From an uncultured Clostridia bacterium (lineage in GTDB: Bacteria; Bacillota; Clostridia; Oscillospirales; Acutalibacteraceae): a DNA stretch of 64,000 nt. Position 1 is the stretch's first letter. Each line of letters opens with the position of its first letter. Shown in pieces: positions 26,873 to 33,845 of this stretch. The notes under the pieces are model-generated. The model was not told the origin of the DNA. It did no database searches and saw only the letters and a list, made by a program, of their open reading frames with translations. The translations under genes and the position numbers were made by a program. The DNA lies in the NCBI GenBank assembly GCA_947625485.1, contig CANQOP010000001.1, positions 86,033 through 150,032 on the forward strand, read 5' to 3'.

Positions 26873-26907
26873 TTATTATCGCATTTTGACAGTGTAAACG
26901 GTGTCAT
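26873..26907 (-). promoter_or_regulatory. Candidate spoIIG control region with a Spo0A-like box
   Basis: On the minus strand there is ATGACA (26902-26907), 23 bases, then TAATAA (26873-26878), with TGTCAAA (26885-26891, fits TGTCRAA) in between. Bacillus spoIIG is a Spo0A-activated sigma-A promoter with an unusually long spacer, so the layout is suggestive. Not proven. Confidence 0.35.
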
Positions 26908-26923
26908 AATAGGGGAGAATAAA

Positions 26924-27007
26924 ATGTTTTTTAATGTAATATTTAGCGTTTTTCTGGGCAGTCTTTTCGGCGTAGGAACGGTTGCATTCATTAATTATAT
27001 GAGCTGA
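26924..27007 (+). CDS. Candidate 27-residue membrane microprotein
   Basis: An ORF of 27 codons plus stop, divergent from spoIIGA. It would encode one hydrophobic helix (MFFNVIFSVFLGSLFGVG then TVAFINYMS) with a Gly/Ser-rich face. Support: GGGGAG (26912-26917) six bases before the ATG, and CATAATA (26905-26911), which fits a sigma-G/F-type -10, with a possible -35 (GCATT, 26881-26885). The next gene starts 26 bases downstream. I recognise no family. Small hydrophobic peptides are common among sporulation proteins, but a role here is inference. Confidence 0.45.
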   Translation: MFFNVIFSVFLGSLFGVGTVAFINYMS

Positions 27008-27033
27008 ACATACCGCTACATAGGAGGGATACT

Positions 27034-27231
27034 ATGGAAAATGAGCTGGGAAGAAATATTAACGAGCTTAATTCTGATATAAAACGTACTGCCAAATCCG
27101 CGGGACGTGAGATGAAAAGGAAAGAAAAATCCGCAATTGAAAGGATAAACGAGTTAACTGATAAGGCTGTAGACTTTACCAGTGAAAAACTCGAGCAGGC
27201 AGAGAATTATGTAAACACTATTCTCGAATAA
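27034..27231 (+). CDS. 65-residue charged helical protein of unknown function
   Basis: No family recognised. The sequence is almost wholly helix-forming and amphipathic, with alternating Lys/Arg and Glu and no Cys, Trp or Pro, as in ENELGRNINELNSDIKRTAK near the start. It is probably a coiled coil or a membrane-surface helix. AGGAGGG precedes the ATG at a good distance and a strong terminator follows, so it is a real gene. It may be co-transcribed with the 27-residue peptide just upstream. Confidence 0.7.
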   Translation: MENELGRNINELNSDIKRTAKSAGREMKRKEKSAIERINELTDKAVDFTSEKLEQAENYVNTILE

Positions 27232-27232
27232 A

Positions 27233-27267
27233 AAAAGCACTTAGCAAATTTACCGCTAAGTGCTTTT
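27233..27267. terminator. Bidirectional terminator between the 65-residue gene and degV
   Basis: A 13-bp stem AAAAGCACTTAGC/GCTAAGTGCTTTT with a nine-base loop. T residues follow on both strands (TTTT on plus, six or more on minus), so it can end both convergent transcripts. Confidence 0.9.
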
Positions 27268-27278
27268 ATGAATTTCAT

Positions 27279-28166
27279 TTAATCTTCGAGAATTCTCTGC
27301 CCCATAAACGCAAGTCCCAGCATTCCTGCGCCGACGTGTGTTCCGATAATTGGACCAATATCACAAATAATTACATCCTTAACAAGCTTCTTTAACCTTT
27401 TCTTCATTTCTTGGGCGCCTTCCGGAAAATTAGCGTGGCCAACCAGGACAACTTGATTTTCATAATCTTCTCCGTGGTCTATAAGTTTCTTTATGATAGC
27501 GTCGTATACATTATTAGAGCCTCTTACCTTTCCGACATTAACGAGCTTTCCGTCGTTGTCCACGCTTATTAGTGGCTTGATTTGCAAAGCTTTTGCGAAT
27601 GTTGCTTTAAAGGACGATATTCTTCCGCCGCGTTTGAGATGCTCAATATCATCGACAACAAACCAATGGCATACGTTCAGCTTTATGCTTTCAGCATAAT
27701 CCGTGAGCTCGGTCATATCGGGCTTTTCGTTAATGAATTTTTCACCGATATGGTACATAATAAGCCCTTCGCCGACTGACGCGCACCTTGAATCAACGAT
27801 ATTGATTTCTCTGTCGGGATATTTCTCGAGTAAATCTCTGGCGGCAATTTTGCTTGTGTTATATGTACCGCTTAATCCCGATGTAAAACAAATATAAAGA
27901 ATATCCTTGCCATCCTTTAGGAAAGGCTCAAAAAACTCCATATATGAATGATAGCTAATCTGTGTTGTTTGGGAAGTAACTCCCGACTTTAATTTTGTAT
28001 AAAACTCCTCAAGACTCATTTCTCTTGCATCGAGATAATGGTTATATGCTTTTCCCTGCATAAGGAAAACAAGCGGAAAAACTTCAAGCTTATGTTCTTG
28101 TGCGAATTTTGCGGGTAAATCGCAGGTGGAATCCGTTACGAGAACATACTTGCCGTATTTACTCAT
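27279..28166 (-). CDS. DegV family fatty-acid-binding protein
   Basis: A 295-residue DegV protein. The N-terminal VTDSTCDLP motif and the ITVDNDGKLV-like central region with LKRGGRI (around residue 190) are typical. DegV proteins bind a single fatty acid in a deep pocket; those paired with FakA deliver fatty acids for phosphorylation, but no fakA is nearby, so partnership is unknown. AAGGAGGT precedes the ATG. A near-consensus promoter lies upstream on the minus strand. Confidence 0.92.
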   Translation of the reverse strand: MSKYGKYVLVTDSTCDLPAKFAQEHKLEVFPLVFLMQGKAYNHYLDAREMSLEEFYTKLKSGVTSQTTQISYHSYMEFFEPFLKDGKDILYICFTSGLSGTYNTSKIAARDLLEKYPDREINIVDSRCASVGEGLIMYHIGEKFINEKPDMTELTDYAESIKLNVCHWFVVDDIEHLKRGGRISSFKATFAKALQIKPLISVDNDGKLVNVGKVRGSNNVYDAIIKKLIDHGEDYENQVVLVGHANFPEGAQEMKKRLKKLVKDVIICDIGPIIGTHVGAGMLGLAFMGQRILED

Positions 28167-28208
28167 AATTACCTCCTTGAGTAATAAAAATCTTTATTTA
28201 ACATATAA

Positions 28209-28237
28209 ATTATAATAAAGTCTCTGTTAAAAGTCAA
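28209..28237 (-). promoter_or_regulatory. Sigma-A promoter of degV
   Basis: On the minus strand: TTGACT (28232-28237), a 17-base spacer, TATAAT (28209-28214). Predicted start near 28202, 36 bases before the ATG. Confidence 0.75.
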
Positions 28238-28257
28238 TATAAAGGTAGGTAATACAG

Positions 28258-28545
28258 ATGAATTGCTGTCTCTCTACTCTGCGCCACAAGGAAGTGATTA
28301 GCAGGCGTAACGGCTGCCGCATAGGATATGTGGACGATCTGGAAATCGACACAAGCTCTGCACGAATATGTTCACTGATTATATACGGCAGGCTAAAGTG
28401 CTTCGGCTTGCTCGGAAGAAAGGATGACTGCGTAATTCCGTGGGATAAAATAGAGCTTATCGGCGAGGACACTATTCTGGTTGATTTCAGTGCTGATAAT
28501 CACCGCAGGAGAAGAAAAAAAGGCGGATTTTTCAAAGTTTTTTAA
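28258..28545 (+). CDS. YlmC/YmxH family PRC-barrel sporulation protein
   Basis: A 95-residue protein with the YlmC/YmxH pattern: a short N-terminus (LSTLRHKEVISRRNGCRIGYVDDLEID), a central IYGRLKCFGLLGRKDD stretch, and IPWDKIELIGEDTILVD near residue 60. It ends in a basic tail. The PRC-barrel fold is common in small RNA- or protein-binding modules; members are often found in spore-forming Firmicutes, with function not established. AAAGGTAGGT precedes the start. Confidence 0.82.
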   Translation: MNCCLSTLRHKEVISRRNGCRIGYVDDLEIDTSSARICSLIIYGRLKCFGLLGRKDDCVIPWDKIELIGEDTILVDFSADNHRRRRKKGGFFKVF

Positions 28546-28640
28546 AAATTGATGTTTTCTCCCTCTTAAAGAAACTTTTTTCGTCATTACAGTTAATTTT
28601 GTTGAATATTGCCAACATAATTTTCGCTTAAAAGAAATAC

Positions 28641-28665
28641 TGTTACAAACTGTTACGATTGTAAC
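28641..28665 (+). promoter_or_regulatory. Cluster of three TGTWAC boxes upstream of the cell-wall hydrolase
   Basis: TGTTAC (28641-28646), TGTTAC (28651-28656) and TGTAAC (28660-28665). The last two also form the inverted repeat GTTAC-GATT-GTAAC. They resemble WalR half-sites (TGTWAH), but spacing is 4 and 3 bases rather than the usual 5. A second inverted repeat, TGTTG-N8-CAACA, lies at 28600-28617. Confidence 0.35.
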
Positions 28666-28686
28666 CGAATTTCAATGAATGAAAAC

Positions 28687-28715
28687 TTGCATTTTTTTTG
28701 AATGTGTGTTTTAAT
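28687..28715 (+). promoter_or_regulatory. Candidate promoter of the cell-wall hydrolase gene
   Basis: TTGCAT (28687-28692), a 17-base spacer, TTTAAT (28710-28715) preceded by TGT as an extended -10. The start would be near 28722, leaving an 84-base leader; the TGTWAC boxes would then sit about 57-81 bases upstream of the start. Confidence 0.5.
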
Positions 28716-28766
28716 ATCGGCGAAATGAAATTGTGTGAACCGCCAAAATATACTAACGACTAAAGA

Positions 28767-28799
28767 TGCGCATTGATTTAGGGCGCACTCAATAGGAGG
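28767..28799 (+). promoter_or_regulatory. Possible H-type pseudoknot abutting the ribosome-binding site
   Basis: TGCGC (28767-28771) can pair with GCGCA (28783-28787), and ATTGA (28772-28776) with TCAAT (28789-28793), in an interleaved order, ending right at AGGAGG (28794-28799). The first connecting loop would be near zero, so the full form is strained; the two helices could instead be alternatives. Found by eye only. Confidence 0.3.
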
Positions 28800-28805
28800 A
28801 TTATT

Positions 28806-29672
28806 TTGAGAAGTTCAAATTACAAACACGTAAAATCAAACACAGGAAAACATTGTAAGTACGCAAAACGTGAAAACAAAACCAGGAAGTACTCAAAGCT
28901 TGGCTCAATTCTTGTTTCCGTACTCGTTGTATTTTCTGCTATAGTTATTCCGAGCGTTTCTCTTGTCCAGAACGTTGAAGCAGTAACAAGCGCAAAAAAT
29001 GCTGCATTCAGTATAGGCAGCTCAGACGTGTTTTCCGACGTAATCGCGAAGTCCGATAAGGAAAAACAATTTAAAAAAGAAAAAACGGAAAAAGCAGTAA
29101 AAAAACAAAATAAAAGCAAACAAAAAATTAACAAAGCAACTTCTACAGCCTCTACTGAGGCGATTACAACCGAACAGACAACTGCAGCTTCGACCACTGC
29201 TCCTACAGAGGCTGCGACTGAGACTGCGACAGAGGCTGCGTCGGCTGTCTCAGTAGCGAAAAACTACGGACTGCTATCCACAACTAACGTCGATACTTCC
29301 TACAAGCCTGTCCACGTAAATCTCTCTGCATATGACAGAGAAAAGCTTGAAAAGCTTGTAATGGGCGAGGCGGGTTCTCTCGGATATACGGGCTCTGCTT
29401 TAGTAGCCCAGGCAATTCGTGACAGTATGGTTTTCTCGGGAACGAATTCAATTGACAAAATTATAAGCTCTTACCAATACACAGGCTCTACCCAGAAGTC
29501 TCCGACTCAAAGTGTAAAAAACGCCGTATCTTATATTTTTGATAACGACGGCTATGCAGTTCAGCACCGTATCCTCTATTTTTACGCGGCAAATATGGTA
29601 GATAACGCATGGCACGAGAGCCAACAGTTTATCGTTTCCTACGGGAACGTAAAATTCTTTGATAAATGGTAA
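28806..29672 (+). CDS. Secreted cell-wall-hydrolase-like protein (SleB-type C-terminal domain)
   Basis: A 288-residue exported protein. Residues 1-30 are strongly basic, then a hydrophobic segment (about 33-58) acts as signal or anchor. Residues 90-165 are a Lys-rich then Thr/Ala/Glu-rich linker. The C-terminal 110 residues (from YDREKLEKLVMGEAG) resemble the SleB/hydrolase-2 domain, with the catalytic-type Glu in GEA and a late FYAANMVD segment. Such domains are lytic transglycosylases on peptidoglycan. The start is TTG 28806: AGGAGG is six bases upstream, and the next in-frame ATG lies inside the catalytic domain. Enzymatic activity is inferred. Confidence 0.75.
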   Translation: MRSSNYKHVKSNTGKHCKYAKRENKTRKYSKLGSILVSVLVVFSAIVIPSVSLVQNVEAVTSAKNAAFSIGSSDVFSDVIAKSDKEKQFKKEKTEKAVKKQNKSKQKINKATSTASTEAITTEQTTAASTTAPTEAATETATEAASAVSVAKNYGLLSTTNVDTSYKPVHVNLSAYDREKLEKLVMGEAGSLGYTGSALVAQAIRDSMVFSGTNSIDKIISSYQYTGSTQKSPTQSVKNAVSYIFDNDGYAVQHRILYFYAANMVDNAWHESQQFIVSYGNVKFFDKW

Positions 29673-29677
29673 TAATA

Positions 29678-29718
29678 AAAATCAGGCATTTGGAAAATAA
29701 TGCTTGATTTTTTCTTTT
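29678..29718 (+). terminator. Terminator of the cell-wall hydrolase gene
   Basis: A 13-bp stem AAAATCAGGCATT/AATGCTTGATTTT (one G-U pair) then TTCTTTTT. Its 3' arm overlaps the -35 of the rpsB promoter. Confidence 0.8.
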
Positions 29719-29732
29719 TATAATAGTATAAT
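29704..29732 (+). promoter_or_regulatory. Sigma-A promoter of rpsB-tsf
   Basis: TTGATT (29704-29709), a 17-base spacer, TATAAT (29727-29732). A second TATAAT lies at 29719-29724. The start would be near 29739. Confidence 0.7.
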
Positions 29733-29736
29733 ATTA

Positions 29737-29849
29737 GAGCATTTCGCACGTTCGGGTCTATCGGAGAGGTGACGCGGGAAGGATACAGCCCGCGAAATAG
29801 CCGATAAAAACAAGGCTCGGCGGAGGTTTTAACCTAAGGAGGAATAATA
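29737..29849 (+). promoter_or_regulatory. Structured 5' leader of rpsB (candidate ribosomal-protein leader)
   Basis: A GC-rich island of about 110 bases between the promoter and rpsB. Visible helices: TATCGG (29759-29764) with CCGATA (29801-29806); inside it CGCGGG (29773-29778) with CCCGCG (29789-29794); AGGTT/AACCT close to the AAGGAGG ribosome-binding site; and possibly GAGC (29737-29740) with GCTC (29815-29818) closing the whole. Autoregulation by S2 is known in other bacteria, so this may be an S2-binding leader. I do not recognise a named riboswitch. Confidence 0.5.
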
Positions 29850-29851
29850 TT

Positions 29852-30595
29852 ATGGCAGCAGTATCCATGAAACAGCTTCTTGAAGCAGGTGTCCACTTCG
29901 GTCACCAGACTAGACGCTGGAACCCTAAGATGGCAGAGTACATCTTTACAGAGCGTAACGGTATCTACATTATTGACCTTCAGAAGACCGTTAAAAAACT
30001 CGACGAGGCTTACAACTTCGTAAAGGAATTATCAATGGACGGAAAGAGCGTTTTGTTCGTTGGTACAAAAAAGCAGGCGCAGGATTCCATTAAGGAAGAG
30101 GCTGAGCGTGCAGGCGCATACTATGTAAATGCAAGATGGCTCGGCGGTATGCTCACTAACTTCTCAACTATCAGAAAAAGAATTGCGCGTCTAAAGCAGC
30201 TCCGCGCTATGCAGGAGGACGGCACATTCGACCTTCTTCCCAAAAAGGAAGTTATTAAGCTTAATCTCGAAATTGAAAAGCTCGAAAAATTTATGGGCGG
30301 TATCAAGGATATGCCTGAGATGCCCGGAGCTATGTTTATTGTAGACCCGAGAAAAGAGAAAATCGCTGTAGCTGAGGCTAAAAAGCTCGGTATCCCTGTT
30401 GTAGCTATTGTTGATACAAACTGCGACCCGGACGAGATTGACTATGTTATTCCGGGCAACGACGACGCTATCCGCGCAGTAAAGCTTATCGCAGGCGCAA
30501 TGGCTGACGCTATCATTGAGGGCCGCGAGGGTCAGATGGGCGCAGCAGCCCGCGACGACGAAGAGGCTGAAGCAGAGGCTGAGACAGAGGAATAA
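29852..30595 (+). CDS. rpsB: 30S ribosomal protein S2
   Basis: A 247-residue S2 with the signature start ([21 protein letters not shown]), the [12 protein letters not shown] block near residue 92 and the [10 protein letters not shown] region near residue 206. It ends in an acidic Glu/Ala-rich tail. S2 joins the small subunit late and binds S1. AAGGAGG sits at ideal distance. Operon rpsB-tsf as in most bacteria. Confidence 0.97.
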   Translation: MAAVSMKQLLEAGVHFGHQTRRWNPKMAEYIFTERNGIYIIDLQKTVKKLDEAYNFVKELSMDGKSVLFVGTKKQAQDSIKEEAERAGAYYVNARWLGGMLTNFSTIRKRIARLKQLRAMQEDGTFDLLPKKEVIKLNLEIEKLEKFMGGIKDMPEMPGAMFIVDPRKEKIAVAEAKKLGIPVVAIVDTNCDPDEIDYVIPGNDDAIRAVKLIAGAMADAIIEGREGQMGAAARDDEEAEAEAETEE

Positions 30596-30637
30596 TTCCT
30601 TAAAACCAAAATAGAATTATCGAAAGGACAGATATAA

Positions 30638-31546
30638 ATGAACTTTACAGCTCAGGACGTTAAGTCTTTAAGAGAAAAGACCGGCTGCGGTATGATGGAC
30701 TGCAAAAAGGCTCTCGTAGAGGCTGACGGTGATATGGATAAGGCGGTTGACATTCTTCGTGAGCAGGGCCTCGCAAAGGCTGCAAAAAAGGCTTCGAGAA
30801 TTGCCGCTGAGGGTGTAGCTTACGCTGCAACTTCCGCTGACAATAAAACAGGTGTTGTAGTCGAGGTAAACGCCGAGACTGACTTTGTGGCAAAGAACGC
30901 TGATTTTATGGCATTCGTAGAGACAGTTGCCGCTACAATTTTAGAAAATAACCCTGCCGATATTGACGCTCTTCTTACTCTTAAAGCGTCAGGCTCGGAT
31001 ATGACTGTAGATGAGCTTCTCCGAGAGAAAATTCAGGTAATCGGCGAGAACATTAAGATTCGCCGTTTTGAGCGTTTTGAGGGCGCGTGTGTATCCTATG
31101 TTCACGCAGGCGGTAAAATAGGCGTTCTCGTAAACTTCGATACGGATCTCGCTGATAAGGCTGAGTTCGTAACCTGCGGTAAGGACGTAGCAATGCAGAT
31201 TGCCGCTCTCGGTACTCAGTATCTCAACCGCGCAGACGTTCCCGCTGATGTAATTGAGCACGAAAAGGAAGTTATGAAGGCTGAGGTTATCAACTCCGGT
31301 AAGCCCGAAGCTATTGCCGATAAGATTGTAATGGGCAAAATCAACAAGTTCTACAAGGAAAACTGCTTGGTAGACCAGGAGTTTGTTAAGGATAATAAAC
31401 AGACAGTTAAGCAGTACGTTGATTCCGTTGCTAAGCAGTTTGGCGGTTCTATTGAAATCAAGTCCTTCGTTCGTTTTGAGAAGGGCGAGGGTCTCGAGAA
31501 GCGTCAGGACGACTTTGCGGCAGAAGTTGCTTCAATGACAAAGTAA
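30638..31546 (+). CDS. tsf: Elongation factor Ts
   Basis: A 302-residue EF-Ts, the nucleotide exchange factor for EF-Tu. The N-terminal UBA-like domain (VKSLREKTGCGMMDCKKAL), the TDFVAKN motif of the EF-Tu contact (near residue 80) and two dimerisation-type core subdomains are clear. It lies 42 bases after rpsB with GAAAGGA as ribosome-binding site, and a terminator follows. Confidence 0.97.
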   Translation: MNFTAQDVKSLREKTGCGMMDCKKALVEADGDMDKAVDILREQGLAKAAKKASRIAAEGVAYAATSADNKTGVVVEVNAETDFVAKNADFMAFVETVAATILENNPADIDALLTLKASGSDMTVDELLREKIQVIGENIKIRRFERFEGACVSYVHAGGKIGVLVNFDTDLADKAEFVTCGKDVAMQIAALGTQYLNRADVPADVIEHEKEVMKAEVINSGKPEAIADKIVMGKINKFYKENCLVDQEFVKDNKQTVKQYVDSVAKQFGGSIEIKSFVRFEKGEGLEKRQDDFAAEVASMTK

Positions 31547-31565
31547 TCTTGTTTTTAAGGATTTT

Positions 31566-31593
31566 GAGGGTGGTTTTTCCGCCCTCTTTTTTT
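31566..31593 (+). terminator. Intrinsic terminator of rpsB-tsf
   Basis: An 8-bp stem GAGGGTGG/CCGCCCTC (one G-U pair), a T5 loop, then seven T residues. Confidence 0.92.
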
Positions 31594-31784
31594 CTTTATA
31601 AAAAGCTTAATATCCTATTTTGTATTTCCCGCGCAATATAGGCAGTTTATGATGTCCGGATTTGTACAATATTACAAAAATGTATCCAAAATATGTATTT
31701 TAATTCCTTTACAGCGTTATAATAAAACTGTGATAGAGTAAAATTATTACAACTATATTATTAAAAGAATTGGAGTGGAATAAT
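31594..31784 (+). other. Intergenic region upstream of pyrH
   Basis: 190 AT-rich bases. Visible: TTTGT-N8-ACAAA near 31661-31678, and a TATAAT at 31718-31723 with no good -35 at standard spacing. A promoter for pyrH-frr-uppS and on is expected here, but I cannot fix it. No ORF with a ribosome-binding site is seen. Confidence 0.35.
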
Positions 31785-32489
31785 ATGGATTTAAAATATA
31801 AGAGAATACTTTTAAAGCTTTCCGGCGAATCTCTTGCGGGAGATAAAAAAACAGGTATTGATTTTGATACCGTTGCTAAGATTTGCGAGCCTATAAAACG
31901 CCTTAACGATATGGGGGCTGAAATCGCGATTGTAGTAGGCGGCGGTAACTTCTGGAGAGGAAGAAGCTCAGGCTCTATGGACAGAACAAGAGCTGACCAT
32001 ATCGGGATGCTCGCTACGGCAATAAACGCTCTTGGGGTTGCAGATTCTTTGGAGGCGCTCGACGTTGATGTGCGCGTTCAGACTGCGGTTACAATGCGTC
32101 AGGTCGCAGAGCCTTATATACGCGGCAAGGCTATACGCCATCTTGAAAAGGGCAGAGTGGTTGTTTTCGGATGCGGTACAGGTAATCCGTTCTTCAGCAC
32201 AGATACAGCCGCCGCTCTCCGCGCAGCCGAGATAGAGGCTGATATTGTAATGAAGGCCACTATGGTAGACGGTGTTTACGACAGCGATCCCAAGACTAAT
32301 CCTGACGCCGTTAAATTTGACCATATTTCATTCCACGATGTACTTAATAAGGACCTCGCCGTAATGGACAGCACAGCGGCGTCGCTGTGCAAGGATAACG
32401 CTATTCCGATTCTTGTGTTCAGTATTGACGAACCCGAAAATATTTACAAAGCCGTTATGGGCGAAAAAATCGGCACGATTGTTGATTAA
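31785..32489 (+). CDS. pyrH: UMP kinase
   Basis: A 234-residue bacterial UMP kinase (amino-acid-kinase fold), converting UMP to UDP. The KLSGES phosphate-binding motif is at residues 11-16, [10 protein letters not shown] near residue 52, and [14 protein letters not shown] near residue 70. ATG 31785 is chosen for GGAG nine bases upstream (31772-31775). It leads a set of growth genes, pyrH-frr-uppS-cdsA-dxr-rseP-ispG-polC, in the typical Firmicute order. Confidence 0.96.
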   Translation: MDLKYKRILLKLSGESLAGDKKTGIDFDTVAKICEPIKRLNDMGAEIAIVVGGGNFWRGRSSGSMDRTRADHIGMLATAINALGVADSLEALDVDVRVQTAVTMRQVAEPYIRGKAIRHLEKGRVVVFGCGTGNPFFSTDTAAALRAAEIEADIVMKATMVDGVYDSDPKTNPDAVKFDHISFHDVLNKDLAVMDSTAASLCKDNAIPILVFSIDEPENIYKAVMGEKIGTIVD

Positions 32490-32530
32490 TTTACAGAGTA
32501 TTGCTAATACAGATTTAGGAGGATATTTCT

Positions 32531-33085
32531 ATGAAAGAATTACTAAAAAAATCCGAAGAAAGAATGCAGAGGCGAATCGACCATCTTAACGATGAGTATA
32601 AGTCTATACGCGCGGGCCGCGCGAATCCTGCTATTCTGGATAAAATTAAGGTTGACTATTACGGGACTCCCACCCCTGTAAATCAGGTTGCGTCAGTATC
32701 TGTGCCCGAGGCGAGAACAATTATCATTCAGCCATGGGACGCGTCAATTCTGGGCGCCGTCAATAAGGCTATTCTCTCGTCTGATATCGGTATTAATCCC
32801 CAAAACGACGGAAAGCTTATTCGTCTCAATTTTCCGCCGCTTACAGAGGACAGACGTAAGGAAATTGTAAAGGATGTCGCAAAAATTGCCGAGGGAACTA
32901 AGGTTCAGATTCGTAACGTTCGCCGCGACACTCTTGACGACCTGAAAAAAATGAAGAAAAACGGCGACCTTACCGAGGATGACCTCAAGGAGGGCGAGAA
33001 AAAAGCGCAGGATCTTACTGATAAGTTTATCAAAAAGGCGGAGGCGATTTCCGCTGATAAACAGAAAGAGATTATGGCACTGTAA
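32531..33085 (+). CDS. frr: Ribosome recycling factor
   Basis: A 184-residue RRF. It has the long-helix ends (MQRRIDHLNDEYKSIRAGRANP near residues 13-34 and the C-terminal charged helix) and the central beta domain (YYGTPTPVNQVASVSVPEAR). RRF with EF-G splits post-termination ribosomes. AGGAGG precedes the ATG. Its TAA overlaps the uppS ATG. Confidence 0.96.
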   Translation: MKELLKKSEERMQRRIDHLNDEYKSIRAGRANPAILDKIKVDYYGTPTPVNQVASVSVPEARTIIIQPWDASILGAVNKAILSSDIGINPQNDGKLIRLNFPPLTEDRRKEIVKDVAKIAEGTKVQIRNVRRDTLDDLKKMKKNGDLTEDDLKEGEKKAQDLTDKFIKKAEAISADKQKEIMAL

Positions 33086-33825
33086 TGGCTCTTTTTAAGA
33101 AGAAAGAAAAGCAGGACTACTCCGATTTGGTACTTCCTCAGCACATAGGTATTATAATGGACGGCAACGGAAGATGGGCGAAAAGCCGTATGCTTCCGCG
33201 TTCGGCAGGACATAGAGCAGGCGCAAAGGTTTTCCGTACAATTACTCGGTATTGCAGTGACATAGGTATAAAATATCTAACTGTTTACGCGTTTTCCACA
33301 GAGAACTGGAAACGTCCCAATGATGAAGTATCAGCTCTTATGAGACTCTTTAAGGATTATCTTGAGGAGGCTCTCAGAGATTTTAAGGACGATACTATCG
33401 TTGTTCGCTTTATAGGCGACAAAGCTCCTTTCGACGATGACCTGAAGGCTCTTATGATAGAGAATGAAGAGGAATCAAAGGGCAGAGACGGTATGGTTCT
33501 TAATATTGCTATGAATTACGGCAGTCGGGACGAGCTTGTCCGTGCTGTAAAATCAATATCGCAAGGTGTTAAAGACGGAAGTATTGACATAAACTCTATT
33601 GACGAAAAAACTGTTTCGGATAATCTTTACACAGCGGGTCAGCCCGACCCCGACCTTATTATCCGTCCGTCGGGAGAGTATCGTATCTCTAACTTTATGC
33701 TCTGGCAGGCGGCTTACACGGAATTTGTTATTATGAACAAGCTTTGGCCGGATTTTACTAAGGAAGATCTCGACGAAGCTATTAGAATATTTAACCGTCG
33801 CAACCGTCGTTTCGGCGGTGTTTAA
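33085..33825 (+). CDS. uppS: Undecaprenyl diphosphate synthase
   Basis: A 246-residue cis-prenyltransferase with the MDGNGRWAK motif (catalytic Asp26) and the C-terminal PDLIIRPSGEYRISNFMLWQ block. It adds eight isopentenyl units to farnesyl diphosphate, giving the carrier lipid for peptidoglycan. It follows frr without a gap. With ispA, dxs, dxr and ispG in this window it completes much of the route from pyruvate to undecaprenyl diphosphate. Confidence 0.95.
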   Translation: MALFKKKEKQDYSDLVLPQHIGIIMDGNGRWAKSRMLPRSAGHRAGAKVFRTITRYCSDIGIKYLTVYAFSTENWKRPNDEVSALMRLFKDYLEEALRDFKDDTIVVRFIGDKAPFDDDLKALMIENEEESKGRDGMVLNIAMNYGSRDELVRAVKSISQGVKDGSIDINSIDEKTVSDNLYTAGQPDPDLIIRPSGEYRISNFMLWQAAYTEFVIMNKLWPDFTKEDLDEAIRIFNRRNRRFGGV

Positions 33826-33845
33826 TACACATTTAAGGAAATGCT

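Noticed and set aside
26854..26991. N-terminal extension of spoIIGA on the minus strand
   Set aside because: The frame is open, but the GTG at 26853 has an excellent ribosome-binding site and matches the family start; the extension shows no family pattern and overlaps the divergent microprotein region.
28546..28805. c-di-AMP (ydaO) riboswitch upstream of the cell-wall hydrolase
   Set aside because: No ydaO core sequences; the stretch holds operator-like repeats and a promoter instead.
31662..31690. Promoter with TTGTAC as -35 before pyrH
   Set aside because: No acceptable -10 at 16-18 bases.
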